Source: Paenibacillus sp. NAIST15-1 (lineage in GTDB: Bacteria; Bacillota; Bacilli; Paenibacillales; Paenibacillaceae). Taken from it: DNA of 64,000 nt. Numbering within the stretch: the first letter of the stretch is position 1; every line of letters starts with the position of its first letter. Made by a program: the position numbers and the translations under genes. Below the pieces are notes generated by a model. That model was not told where the DNA came from. It searched no databases and saw only the letters and a list, made by a program, of their open reading frames with translations. Shown here in pieces: positions 52,811 to 61,700 of the stretch. The DNA lies in contig NZ_BBYF01000001.1 in NCBI RefSeq assembly GCF_001894745.1, positions 186,001-250,000 of the forward strand. The letters are read 5' to 3'.

Positions 52811-52840
52811 AAAAAGGACAGGCTCTTACGAGCCCGTCCT
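52811..52840 (-). terminator. Terminator inside the tail operon
   Basis: An 11-bp stem (52815-52825 with 52830-52840, one G-T pair) and 4-base loop followed by a T-run on the minus strand, directly after the gene at 52850. Confidence 0.85.
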
Positions 52841-52849
52841 AAATAATCT

Positions 52850-53392
52850 TTATACAAATCGATAGGAAACGCGGATTTTAAAGTTCTGTTTGCCTGCACT
52901 TGCAGCCAGCGGAACCTGTGCCCTCAAAGTTACAGTTACAAAGTTACCGCCTGAATCAACTTGATTGCCGTTATTATTTATTCCGAGAATCTCTTTGGCA
53001 CTAGGTATTACTGGTGTAATTGTCGCACCTGCGTTATTCTTAACGGTAGGCTCCGTAGTACCGATCGGCTTGTTTCCTGAGCGGCCAATTTTGGATGTGT
53101 CTGCTTGGAGATCCGACTCTGCCAATGTATCAACTTGTGCATGGAACCAATCATCTCTTACAACCTCTACTATTTTCCCTTGTTTGTCACCTGTACCGCC
53201 ATCCATATCCCGTGTCGTGATATGGCAGTCTTCCATCTTGGATACATCTGTAGCCCCGCCTCGGTTATTCCAAATATTGAACGTAAATGCTGGACCCCAA
53301 TCCCCTGCATCAACCACTCCAAAGTCGAAGGGTGCCACAATTTCACTTGCATGATTAACATCATACCATTTAATAATCGGTGCTGTTGCCAT
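52850..53392 (-). CDS. Prophage tail-appendage protein, unknown
   Basis: A 180-residue protein (MATAPIIKWYDVNHASEIVA) that looks beta-rich, with FTFNIWNNRGGATDVSKMED and FKIRVSYRFV at the end; this resembles Ig-like phage appendage or baseplate wedge proteins without an exact match. I chose ATG 53392 behind AGGGAG. It is the last gene before an internal terminator. Confidence 0.5.
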   Translation of the reverse strand: MATAPIIKWYDVNHASEIVAPFDFGVVDAGDWGPAFTFNIWNNRGGATDVSKMEDCHITTRDMDGGTGDKQGKIVEVVRDDWFHAQVDTLAESDLQADTSKIGRSGNKPIGTTEPTVKNNAGATITPVIPSAKEILGINNNGNQVDSGGNFVTVTLRAQVPLAASAGKQNFKIRVSYRFV

Positions 53393-53407
53393 TTGAATCA
53401 AACTCCC

Positions 53408-54559
53408 TTATTGTGTAATTTTTACAATAACCTCAATTGTAATGTCTTGGACATCTCCGCCTAGCTGGAGAATTTCCAAGCGAAAAATATCGTCTTTCGC
53501 CACGTTTGCGACGTCAACTTTCCTCAATCCATCGTCGAAGTGTTCTCCCTTGCGAAATACAATATTTCTGGAGAGTACATCCGACCAATTGAGCATATCT
53601 CTGCTCTTCTGTAGCGTGATCTCGGTGCTCACCTTCGAATCTACACTGCCAATCATTCCTCGAACATTGACAATCTCCCCTTTAAAGGGAAATCTAGCAT
53701 GAATATGCTGGACGCCGATATCCGGGAACTGAGGAATCACGAAAGTAATGACTCTCTCTTTAAGTCGATCGTCATAGGAATGTAGCTTCGCCCAATCCTC
53801 CTTGGACATGAGACCATTAACCCCTTTATTGGCTAACGGAATATTGCCCCCTAGCAAATCGATTGGAACCCAAGACTTTCCGTCCCAGCGGTAGCGAATC
53901 CCGGAGTCGTATACTTGAACCGTCCAACCAATTTTCGGATGCGGATAATTGCTAAAAATTTGTTGATACGTTTTTACATATGGCAAAAAGACGAGTCGTG
54001 TTGTCTCGTATGCGTCATTTGCCATGTCTGTTGCCGATTTTGATTCTTCAGTACTTTTTTTAGCGTTTGTAGTGGCCACTTCAGATTTAATGATCGTCTG
54101 CAGCAATTCATCTCTGAGCTCTTCATAATCCTCTGTTTTGGCACTGACATCCTTAATTTTCACATTAGCGCGATCGATGATCGTTGCAAGGGACTCGACA
54201 ACATCATTCATCTCGTCTTGGTGATAAACCCGGCTAGACGGATATTGGATGAATCCTCTTCCCTTGTAGGATACATTGACGGCATTCGATTCTTGGGATG
54301 GATGAAATTCGATAACGCCCGTTGAATAATTGACACTGAATTCATTCGGCTTAATCGCCTTTTTCGGTGTTCCTTCATAGTTGATCTCCATCAATCCAGC
54401 TATTTTCACCCGCGTAAAACGATCCGGAATTTCAGAAAGTATGACCTTGTGATTCAGCACTTTCAAATATTCGGCCCTATCGATATAAGGATCTTCATTC
54501 GTCCCCTTTCTCCATACGATATGTATCGGATCCAGGTACCCATAATGACTGTACGGCAT
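53408..54559 (-). CDS. Baseplate upper/appendage protein with coiled coil
   Basis: A 383-residue protein. A beta-rich N-terminus (about 1-110) is followed by a coiled coil (about 115-190, MNDVVESLATIIDRANVKIK and NAKKSTEESKSATDMAND), a segment IGWTVQVYDSGIRYRWDGKS typical of phage fibre and baseplate proteins, and a C-terminal beta sandwich. AGGAGGTG precedes ATG. The layout suits a BppU-like baseplate trimer that carries the fibres encoded downstream. Confidence 0.6.
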   Translation of the reverse strand: MPYSHYGYLDPIHIVWRKGTNEDPYIDRAEYLKVLNHKVILSEIPDRFTRVKIAGLMEINYEGTPKKAIKPNEFSVNYSTGVIEFHPSQESNAVNVSYKGRGFIQYPSSRVYHQDEMNDVVESLATIIDRANVKIKDVSAKTEDYEELRDELLQTIIKSEVATTNAKKSTEESKSATDMANDAYETTRLVFLPYVKTYQQIFSNYPHPKIGWTVQVYDSGIRYRWDGKSWVPIDLLGGNIPLANKGVNGLMSKEDWAKLHSYDDRLKERVITFVIPQFPDIGVQHIHARFPFKGEIVNVRGMIGSVDSKVSTEITLQKSRDMLNWSDVLSRNIVFRKGEHFDDGLRKVDVANVAKDDIFRLEILQLGGDVQDITIEVIVKITQ

Positions 54560-54574
54560 ATTTTTTCACCTCCT

Positions 54575-54967
54575 TCAATTGATATGAACATTGCTGCTGC
54601 CTTCTGCGATGGACGTCGTTGTCCCCGCATGAGTGTCCACAGACGAACCGGCCGAAGCTGCTTGTCTTCCATTGACGAAGACGTTGCTTGAGCCGCTTGT
54701 TACATAGCCCGTTCCTCCGCCATCAGAGGACTTCCAATACCAACCGCTTGGAATTGAGTATGATTCCGTCTCCGTAACAGGATCCCCATTACATGCAGCT
54801 TGTCGTCCATTTACATATACATTCGAGGAACCGCCATTTAGAGTACCCTCGATCGTAGCGCTTGTTGTGCCATCATGATAATGATCGTCATGCCGTTCTT
54901 CGATTTCGACGTGATCACTTGCAACTGATGAATTCGTCCTTGACCCTTTATAAGCCATGCCAGCCAT
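54575..54967 (-). CDS. PAAR-motif tail spike tip protein
   Basis: A 130-residue protein with three PAAR-type repeats: GGSSNVYVNGRQAACNGDPV, GSSNVFVNGRQAASAGSSVD (with a following THAG) and GSSNVHIN. PAAR proteins cap the central spike with a zinc-stabilised cone. I chose ATG 54967 behind GGGGTGA; the longer reading from 55042 would cross a terminator hairpin. The start lies only about 16 bases after that hairpin. A PAAR gene implies a contractile or spike-bearing tail tip. Confidence 0.8.
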   Translation of the reverse strand: MAGMAYKGSRTNSSVASDHVEIEERHDDHYHDGTTSATIEGTLNGGSSNVYVNGRQAACNGDPVTETESYSIPSGWYWKSSDGGGTGYVTSGSSNVFVNGRQAASAGSSVDTHAGTTTSIAEGSSNVHIN

Positions 54968-54982
54968 CTTATCACCCCACAC

Positions 54983-55014
54983 AAAAAAACCACTAGGCAA
55001 GTCTAGTGGTTTTT
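54983..55014 (-). terminator. Terminator directly before the PAAR gene
   Basis: AAAAACCACTA and TAGTGGTTTTT form an 11-bp stem with an 8-base loop; seven T follow on the minus strand. It lies about 16 bases upstream of the PAAR start, and its stem core (CCACTA/TAGTGG) is the same as that of the hairpins between the stalk-domain genes. Confidence 0.85.
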
Positions 55015-55064
55015 CACGCATTTTTGAAGATTGTAAATACAATCATCATTTACTTTACAAGGAA

Positions 55065-55095
55065 AGAACCACCGAAAAAATCCAGTGGCTCCTAA
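55065..55095 (-). repeat. Inter-gene hairpin repeat, copy 1 (degenerate)
   Basis: A degenerate copy of the hairpin that follows each stalk-domain gene: AGAACCACC and AGTGGCTCC arms. Divergent arms still pair over about nine bases. Confidence 0.6.
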
Positions 55096-55130
55096 TATCC
55101 TATGTATATTGACAATTTTGAGTCAGAAAA

Positions 55131-55895
55131 TTATTTGTCGTAATCTCTCGTATAGAGAAGTGTTCCATCCTTCGCATAGAAGTAACCCGTTCCTACATTT
55201 CTGCTATTTTGCAGTTTTACGATCATGTAATCTGCTTTGGATATATGTCCTTCTTCAATATAATAGATGAACCATCCTTCCTTTTCTCCATCTTTATATC
55301 GTCCTGTTTCTCCATCCTTCGTATAAGGCTCCGCCGTCACGACACCATTCTTGTATTCTTTTCCTTTTCCGTCTTGGACGAAAACAGAAAATTTATCCGT
55401 GTATCCTTCACCTAAGTAGTATTCTGTTGAATTATGCATTTTTTTCCTTATCATTCTTCCGTCGATTTGAATAATGTTTGCATGGGTAAATCTTTTATTT
55501 GCTTTTAACTGCGTTCCTTTTTTATTTAAGTAATTGATCGGTACATAGGCAACGCCATTTTCCACAATGGACGCATCTGCTTTTTGCGTAACTCCATTAA
55601 TGGTAACCGATGGTTTTCCTATAATGAATTTCATGTTCAACAGTTCGTTCTCGCCGGATACTTCTTTCGTATTCTGATCGTAGGTTACTTTCATATTTAA
55701 TTCATCAAATAGATCCTTGAATGGTACATAGGTTACTCCACCTTCAATGAACGCCTTATTTGACAGTTTCAAGTCTATTCCGTCGATAGTAATTTCGGCG
55801 GACTCTCGGCTTGAAGATTGCGCAAATAATTGATTTGGTATTATACATGCTGATAATAATGCCACAAACAACAGTTTTGATAGTCTCTTCTTCAT
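55131..55895 (-). CDS. Secreted stalk-domain protein, copy 1
   Basis: A 254-residue protein with a Sec signal peptide (MKKRLSKLLFVALLSACIIP). LLSAC could be a lipobox, but LFA-QSSS is a likely signal-peptidase I site. Residues about 35-140 are a copper-amine-oxidase N-terminal-like (stalk, PF07833) domain, seen as LSNKAFIEGGVTYVPFKDLF, KPSVTINGVTQKADASIVEN and GVAYVPINYLN. The C-terminal part has a repeat resembling MORN (YKNGVVTAEPYTKDGE, YKDGEKEGWFIYY). It has own promoter-like and hairpin elements. Stalk domains occur on the outside of Paenibacillus cell walls; function unknown. Confidence 0.8.
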   Translation of the reverse strand: MKKRLSKLLFVALLSACIIPNQLFAQSSSRESAEITIDGIDLKLSNKAFIEGGVTYVPFKDLFDELNMKVTYDQNTKEVSGENELLNMKFIIGKPSVTINGVTQKADASIVENGVAYVPINYLNKKGTQLKANKRFTHANIIQIDGRMIRKKMHNSTEYYLGEGYTDKFSVFVQDGKGKEYKNGVVTAEPYTKDGETGRYKDGEKEGWFIYYIEEGHISKADYMIVKLQNSRNVGTGYFYAKDGTLLYTRDYDK

Positions 55896-55991
55896 GTCTC
55901 ATCACCTGTGTTCAAATAAATGTATTTATGTTCATAGTATCATTATGGTGCTATCTCGGTTATTTACCTATGCGCATTTTACTTTACAAAA

Positions 55992-56026
55992 GTAAGAACC
56001 ACTAGACGATTTCCAGTGGATCTTAC
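55992..56026 (-). repeat. Inter-gene hairpin repeat, copy 2
   Basis: AAGAACCACT and AGTGGATCTT arms with a 13-base centre, followed on the minus strand by TACTTTTG. It follows stalk-domain gene copy 2 in the direction of transcription and looks like a weak terminator. Confidence 0.65.
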
Positions 56027-56048
56027 TGTTAATATGAAAATATCACGT

Positions 56049-56798
56049 TTATTCCTTTGTATACAACAAATCTCCATTTTCATTATAGTAGTAGGCTATC
56101 TTAATATTACCGTCAATAAATTCTCCTAATCTATAATCAGCGCCTGATATATGCCCTTTTGGAATATATTCAATGAACCATCCCTGATATTTTCCATCTT
56201 TGTAATATCCTGTTTTTCCATCTTTATTGTATGGCTCTTTTCTTACATTTCCATTTTTATATTCTTTCCCCTGTCCGTCTGGGACAAATCTTCCATACTT
56301 CTTGATGAAACCTTCTCCATAATAGTACTCAGTAGAATTTCTGATGAACTTTCTAATCATTCGCCCTTCTACTGTTATTTCGTTAACAGCAGAATGCTTC
56401 CACGCGGAAAGTTTAGTCCCTTCTTTGTTGAGATAACTAATTGGTATATATGCTACACCGTTTTCAACTATTAAAGGATCCGCCTTTTGCGTAACTCCAT
56501 TAATCGTTACAGATGGTTTTCCTATGGTAAATTTCATAATAAGCAATTCATTCTCAGCAGAAACTTCCTTTGTTGTAGGTTCGTAGACTACTTTCATATT
56601 CAATTCATTGAATAGGTCTTTAAACGGCATATATGTCCTACCATTTTTTATAAAAGCCTCACTTGATAGTTTAAGTTCTCTCCCATCCAAATACACCTCT
56701 GCACGCTCTCGTTCGGCTTGTGCAGGGTATATCTTTCCAGACATGACTGAGGCAGATAATATTGCCGCTAACAACAATGAAACGAATACTTTTTTCAT
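56049..56798 (-). CDS. Secreted stalk-domain protein, copy 2
   Basis: A 249-residue homologue of copies 1, 3 and 4 but with a different signal peptide (MKKVFVSLLLAAILSASVMS) that lacks a lipobox cysteine and has an AQA cleavage site. This shows the mature protein need not be lipidated. Stalk domain: LSSEAFIKNGRTYMPFKDLF and KPSVTINGVTQKADPLIVEN. Its C-terminal region (GKEYKNGNVRKEPYNKDGKT) is nearly the same as that of copy 4, which points to recombination between copies. Ribosome binding site: AGGTGATAAC before ATG. Confidence 0.8.
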   Translation of the reverse strand: MKKVFVSLLLAAILSASVMSGKIYPAQAERERAEVYLDGRELKLSSEAFIKNGRTYMPFKDLFNELNMKVVYEPTTKEVSAENELLIMKFTIGKPSVTINGVTQKADPLIVENGVAYIPISYLNKEGTKLSAWKHSAVNEITVEGRMIRKFIRNSTEYYYGEGFIKKYGRFVPDGQGKEYKNGNVRKEPYNKDGKTGYYKDGKYQGWFIEYIPKGHISGADYRLGEFIDGNIKIAYYYNENGDLLYTKE

Positions 56799-56890
56799 GT
56801 TATCACCTGTTTTCTAGTTGTATTTATGTTCATACTATCATTATAGTGCACTCTCGATTATTTTTTCTGTATGCCTTTTACTTTACAAAA

Positions 56891-56924
56891 GTAAGAACCA
56901 CTAGACGATTCCAGTGGTTCTTAC
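56891..56924 (-). repeat. Inter-gene hairpin repeat, copy 3
   Basis: AAGAACCACT and AGTGGTTCTT arms (perfect) around TAGACGATTCC-type centre; the same element as copies 2 and 4. It follows stalk-domain gene copy 3. Confidence 0.7.
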
Positions 56925-56960
56925 TGTTAATATGCATAGATTTTGTTATTAATATCACAC

Positions 56961-57713
56961 TTAGTCCTTAGTAAATAACAAATCTCCATTATCATTATAG
57001 TAGTAGCCTATCTTAATATTACCGTCGATATATTCTCCTATTCTATAATCTGCACCTGATATATGCCCCTTCGGGATATAATCAATGAACCATCCTACAT
57101 ATTTTCCATCTTTGTAAGAGCCAGTTTTCCCGTCTTTATTGTACGGCTCTTTGCTTACATTTCCATTTTTATATTCTTTCCCTTGTCCATCTGGGACGAA
57201 TTCGGAAAAGTTATCCGTGTATCCTTCACCTAAGTAATATTCTGTTGAATTATGGATTTTTTTTCTTATCATTCTTCCTTCGATCTTCATAATATTGGAG
57301 TGTGCATACTTTTGACCTACTTTTAACTGTGTTCCTTTTTTATTTAAGTAATTAATAGGTACATAGGCAACGCCATTTTCTACAATGGATGCATCTGCTT
57401 TTTGCATTACTCCGTTAATGGTGACCGATGGTTTCCCTATAGTAAATTTCATGCTAAACAATTTGTTCTCGCCAGCTACTTCTTTCGAATTCTGATCGTA
57501 GGTTACTTTCATATTTAATTCATCAAATAGATCTTTGAATGGCACATAGGTTACTCCGTCTTCAATGAACGCCTTATTTGATAGTTTTAAGTTTATTCCA
57601 TCTACATTTATTTCGGCATACTCTCGGCTTGAGGATTGCGCAAATAATTGATTTGGTATTATACATGCTGATAGTATTGCCACAAGCAACAGTTTTGATA
57701 GTCTCTTCTTCAT
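56961..57713 (-). CDS. Secreted stalk-domain protein, copy 3
   Basis: A 250-residue protein with the same signal peptide as copies 1 and 4 (MKKRLSKLLLVAILSACIIP), a stalk domain almost identical to copy 1 (FIEDGVTYVPFKDLFDELNM) and a C-terminal region closer to copies 2 and 4 (GKEYKNGNVSKEPYNKDGKT, then GHISGADYRIGEYIDGNIKI). It is thus a mosaic of its neighbours. AGGTGATGAGAC precedes ATG. No enzymatic motif is visible. Confidence 0.8.
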   Translation of the reverse strand: MKKRLSKLLLVAILSACIIPNQLFAQSSSREYAEINVDGINLKLSNKAFIEDGVTYVPFKDLFDELNMKVTYDQNSKEVAGENKLFSMKFTIGKPSVTINGVMQKADASIVENGVAYVPINYLNKKGTQLKVGQKYAHSNIMKIEGRMIRKKIHNSTEYYLGEGYTDNFSEFVPDGQGKEYKNGNVSKEPYNKDGKTGSYKDGKYVGWFIDYIPKGHISGADYRIGEYIDGNIKIGYYYNDNGDLLFTKD

Positions 57714-57811
57714 GTCTCATCACCTGTGTTTAATTTATATTTATTTATGTTCATTTTATTATTATAGTGCACTCTCGATTATCTTTTCTGTGTGCCTTTT
57801 ACTTTACAAAA

Positions 57812-57845
57812 GTAAGAACCACTAGACGATTCCAGTGGTTCTTGC
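57812..57845 (-). repeat. Inter-gene hairpin repeat, copy 4
   Basis: AAGAACCACT and AGTGGTTCTT arms, almost identical to copy 3 over the hairpin and the flanking CTTTACAAAAG segment. It follows stalk-domain gene copy 4. Confidence 0.7.
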
Positions 57846-57864
57846 TGTTAATATGCAACAGTTA

Positions 57865-58623
57865 TTAATCATGATTATCCTTAGTATACAACAAATCTCC
57901 ATTTTCATTATAGTAGTAGGCTATCTTAATATTACCGTCAATAAATTCGCCTAATCTATAATCAGCGCCTGATGTATGCCCTTTTGGAATATATTCAATG
58001 AACCATCCTTCATATTTTCCATCTTTGTAGTATCCTGTTTTTCCATCTTTGTTGTATGGCTCTTTTCTTACATTTCCATTTTTATATTCTTTCCCTTGTC
58101 CATCTGGAACAAATTCGGAAAATTTATCTGTGTATCCTTCACCGAAGTAATATTCTGTAAAATTACGGATTTTTTTTCTAATCATTCTTCCTTCAATTGT
58201 GATGATATTTACCGTGGGATGCTTTTCACTAGACAATTTTGTTCCCTTTTTATTCAAGTAATTGATCGGTACATAAACAACCCCATTTTCCACAATTGAA
58301 GCATCCGCTTGTTGCGTTACTCCGTTAATGGATACCGATGGTTTCCCTATCGTAAATTTCATGCTCAATAATTCGTTCTTACCGGCTACTTCCTTCGTGC
58401 TCGGATCGTAGGTTACTTTCATATTTAACTCATTAAATAAATCTTTAAAAGGAATATATGTTATTCCTTTCTCTATGAACGCTTTATTGGTCAAATTTAT
58501 CTCTTTTTTATCTATTTCTATTACTGCGTACTCTCGACTTGATGACTGAGCAAATAAATGATTTGGTATTATACATGCTGATAATATTGCCACAAACAAC
58601 AGTTTTGATAGTCTCTTCTTCAT
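57865..58623 (-). CDS. Secreted stalk-domain protein, copy 4
   Basis: A 252-residue homologue of the preceding three: signal peptide MKKRLSKLLFVAILSACIIP, stalk domain (FIEKGITYIPFKDLFNELNM, KPSVSINGVTQQADASIVEN), and the Tyr/Lys/Gly-rich C-terminal region (YYKDGKYEGWFIEYIPKG). It is the first of the array in the direction of transcription, and follows the tail-tip gene after about 80 bases that contain a promoter-like AT-rich stretch shared with the other copies. Late-operon neighbours are structural, so this is probably a moron-type gene. Confidence 0.8.
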   Translation of the reverse strand: MKKRLSKLLFVAILSACIIPNHLFAQSSSREYAVIEIDKKEINLTNKAFIEKGITYIPFKDLFNELNMKVTYDPSTKEVAGKNELLSMKFTIGKPSVSINGVTQQADASIVENGVVYVPINYLNKKGTKLSSEKHPTVNIITIEGRMIRKKIRNFTEYYFGEGYTDKFSEFVPDGQGKEYKNGNVRKEPYNKDGKTGYYKDGKYEGWFIEYIPKGHTSGADYRLGEFIDGNIKIAYYYNENGDLLYTKDNHD

Positions 58624-58703
58624 GTCTCATCACCTGTGTTTAAATTATATTTATTTATGTTCATACTATCATATAGTTTGTATTGAGACAATATTAGGTC
58701 TCA

Positions 58704-61700
58704 TTAGTTTAAATCTATTCTACCAGCGCTTAATTGAATTTTATCTGGTTTTATAGATATGAAACTCTTTCCACATATTAACTTAATCTCCATATCTGAT
58801 TCAATTCTTATTTGCCCTTTCTCCGCTTGAACGACAATGGCATCAAGTTGTTGATTCAATAGCTGGATCATGCGTTTATCACCAATATCTGTCGAACCCT
58901 CAAAAAAGAATCCGTCTGCCGTTTTCTTTATGATCCCTTGATTTCCTTTTCCGCTTCCCTGCCCCCAGATCATTTCAGGATAACTGTCATTTTCATCTGT
59001 ATTCAAGTGCAATTTGAATTTTTGAACATCTTTATTTGAGGTGTCGCCCGTAAGGAGCTTAATGAACTTATCTTTAATAAACACATAGTCCTGATCTCCC
59101 TCCGGTTTCTCGGCCGTCTTCAAGCTATTGACCATGAGATTCGAAATGTATCCGGAGGTTTCCTTGTCCAGTACCAGCTCTTTCCCTTCATCCGATTCAA
59201 TAATCAGCTTTCTGGCGCGCAACGTACCGTCCTTATGAATCCAGAACCGCTTCTTATCTTTTACATCGATTGCAATGCCTTCGTTAGCATTTAAGCGGAT
59301 CACTTCCCCGTTGGCGCCATTGATCGTAATGCCCTTCTCCGCATCCAGAATGATTTTCTCGCCAAGCTCGCCGTCCAGGATTTTTAAAGCTTTTGTCTTT
59401 AATTCGACAGCCAATAGCTTGCCGTCTGTGTCCACATAGAATCGCTTATCCCAATTCGGACTCGATCCCGTGCCGATATTTTTCTCAATCTTGATGCCAT
59501 CCGTGGCGTTCAAGATGGTTCGATACATATTATCGCCACGAGTTACAACAATACCGTTTTCCGCATCAATAAGCGTATTATTGTAGTCTCTCCCTAGCTG
59601 CAAGGAGCTCTTCTCTAGGAAGTCTGCCAGCACGACTCTGCCGTATTCATATTCTTGATAGAAGTTTTCCCACTTCTCATGAAACTCCGTGCGCGTTGAA
59701 CCGAGATCATGGATGAGATGCGTCGTCGTGTTCATGTTTGCAAAAATCGGCTGCATATAACTTTTTAATCGATTATAGCTATCCTCCAGCTCGTTGCCGG
59801 CTGCTACGAGCTTACTTTGCGCCTCATCCAGTTCCGCATAGGAAGATTCCCTGTCATTATATATAGTCATTGCATACCGATTAATTTGCGATTTTAGTTC
59901 ATTATATTGCTTCGTCACGATTTTGAACTGGTTGGCGAGCGTAATTTTCTCGGTCGATACAATCACATCATCCAATATGATGGAATCCAGTACGGTAAAA
60001 TCAAGATTCAAGGCATCCGCATCCAGCAGCACATTGCCGACCTTCGTCTCGATCCGCAGCCGCTTCGCCACTAAATCCTCCGCAATCAAAGTACCATCCG
60101 TATACTCCGAGCTCCCTACCGCCGCGTATACTTTATTGATCCATTTGTTCTTCTCCCATTTTTGCAGGGCCAATCCATTGGTCGCATTCAGGACGGCCCG
60201 GTACTTGCCGTCATTCCGGAGCGCAATGAATCCATATTCTCCAATCACAACATTGTTGTAGAATTTACCCATATTCAATCCGGAGTAGAACTGCGCATCT
60301 TCAATTTTATTTCTCAGATTTTTTTCCTCGTCATAATACGTCTTGAAAGCAAGAATAAATTCCGAACGATCTGCGATTTCGCTCGTTTTTTCGGTCAATG
60401 GATCGTGAATAGCGATGTTCAGCGGCTCTATGGAAGTAATTTTAATATATTGAGACATATATGCGATAAGCTTCCGGTAAGCTTGCGTCAGCGGCTCCGT
60501 TGAGTACAGATCCGTAGTGCTTGGCACCTTCGTGAAAAATTGGGCATCCATATCAAAATCGTCATCGCGCTGGGAACGCTTATACTTCTCTGCTTGCTCC
60601 AGCATGCGATGATATCCCGCTTCCAGCTTGTACAATTCCGTAATGATCTGCATCTTTTCAAGAGAAGTCAGCTTATTATCCATAACGATCGTCTTAAAAT
60701 CGCCGATATCGAAATAGTTCGATTCCGCATCCATGATCGTCTTCCCGATGTCATTGACCACTTTGATGTTCTCGGCAACCAGGCCATGGGTGTATAGCGT
60801 GCCGTCGCGTTGATCGGCCCACATCACCTTCTCCCATCCATCAGGCCGCTTGCTGTTCGCTTTGTCGATGACGAAGCCTTCCTTGTCCGTTACCTTGACG
60901 CGCGTAATATCGTTGAAAGACATAAGACCGAAAGCATCCGGATTCTCTTCGACGAGCCCCAGCTTCATGACCAGCTTGCCGTTCCGATCGAATATTTCTC
61001 CCTTGGAGCCCTGGAACTTCAGAACCCCGCTCTCATCCTCAATGGCCAAGTTAACGCCCATGATGACTTTCCCGTATATCCGCTCGCCAACGATACCATC
61101 AGCCGTCAGAGCATGCTTCCACGTGTTGCCGCCATCATTCGTAATAGCGATCATCGAATTCAATCCAACCAAATAATGAAGCGGGTTCTTCGGATCCCGA
61201 ATAATCAAGCCCCTGTCCGACAGCTCTACCACCTGGTCTTTGGCCCCGATAATCGCGTTTTTGTTCGCATCCCAACTGTTGTTAATAATCTCGTTGATTG
61301 CGCCGTTATTTTGCATGGACAAATCCCATTTCCACGAGTCGATCGATACTTGGGTAGACGTATTATAGGACTTGTACAGCATTTCAATAAATTTATCTTT
61401 GTTGGCATACATGTCCTTCATGTTGCTGATCGTAAGATTGATGCCTTTATCTTCGAAATTGTATTCAATCTCGGTAATCTTCGCTTTGTAGCGAAGGCTG
61501 ATCCGCTCATGCTCGATACCGATCGTATCTCCGAGCCCTAATTTGTCCCAATTCCGTTGCTCCGTCACCATCGACAGGAAATTGACCAGATCAACCTTTA
61601 GCGTAATCTTTTGCTGCTTCAGCTCGTCAAAAGCCTTCATTCCTTCTTTTAATAAATCGTTCGGATCCTCGATATTGGAATTTTGCCACTCTTTTTCAAT

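Noticed and set aside
54575..58623. CRISPR array or other short tandem repeat array
   Set aside because: The repeats are hairpins spaced by whole genes of about 900 bases, not direct repeats with spacers of constant length.
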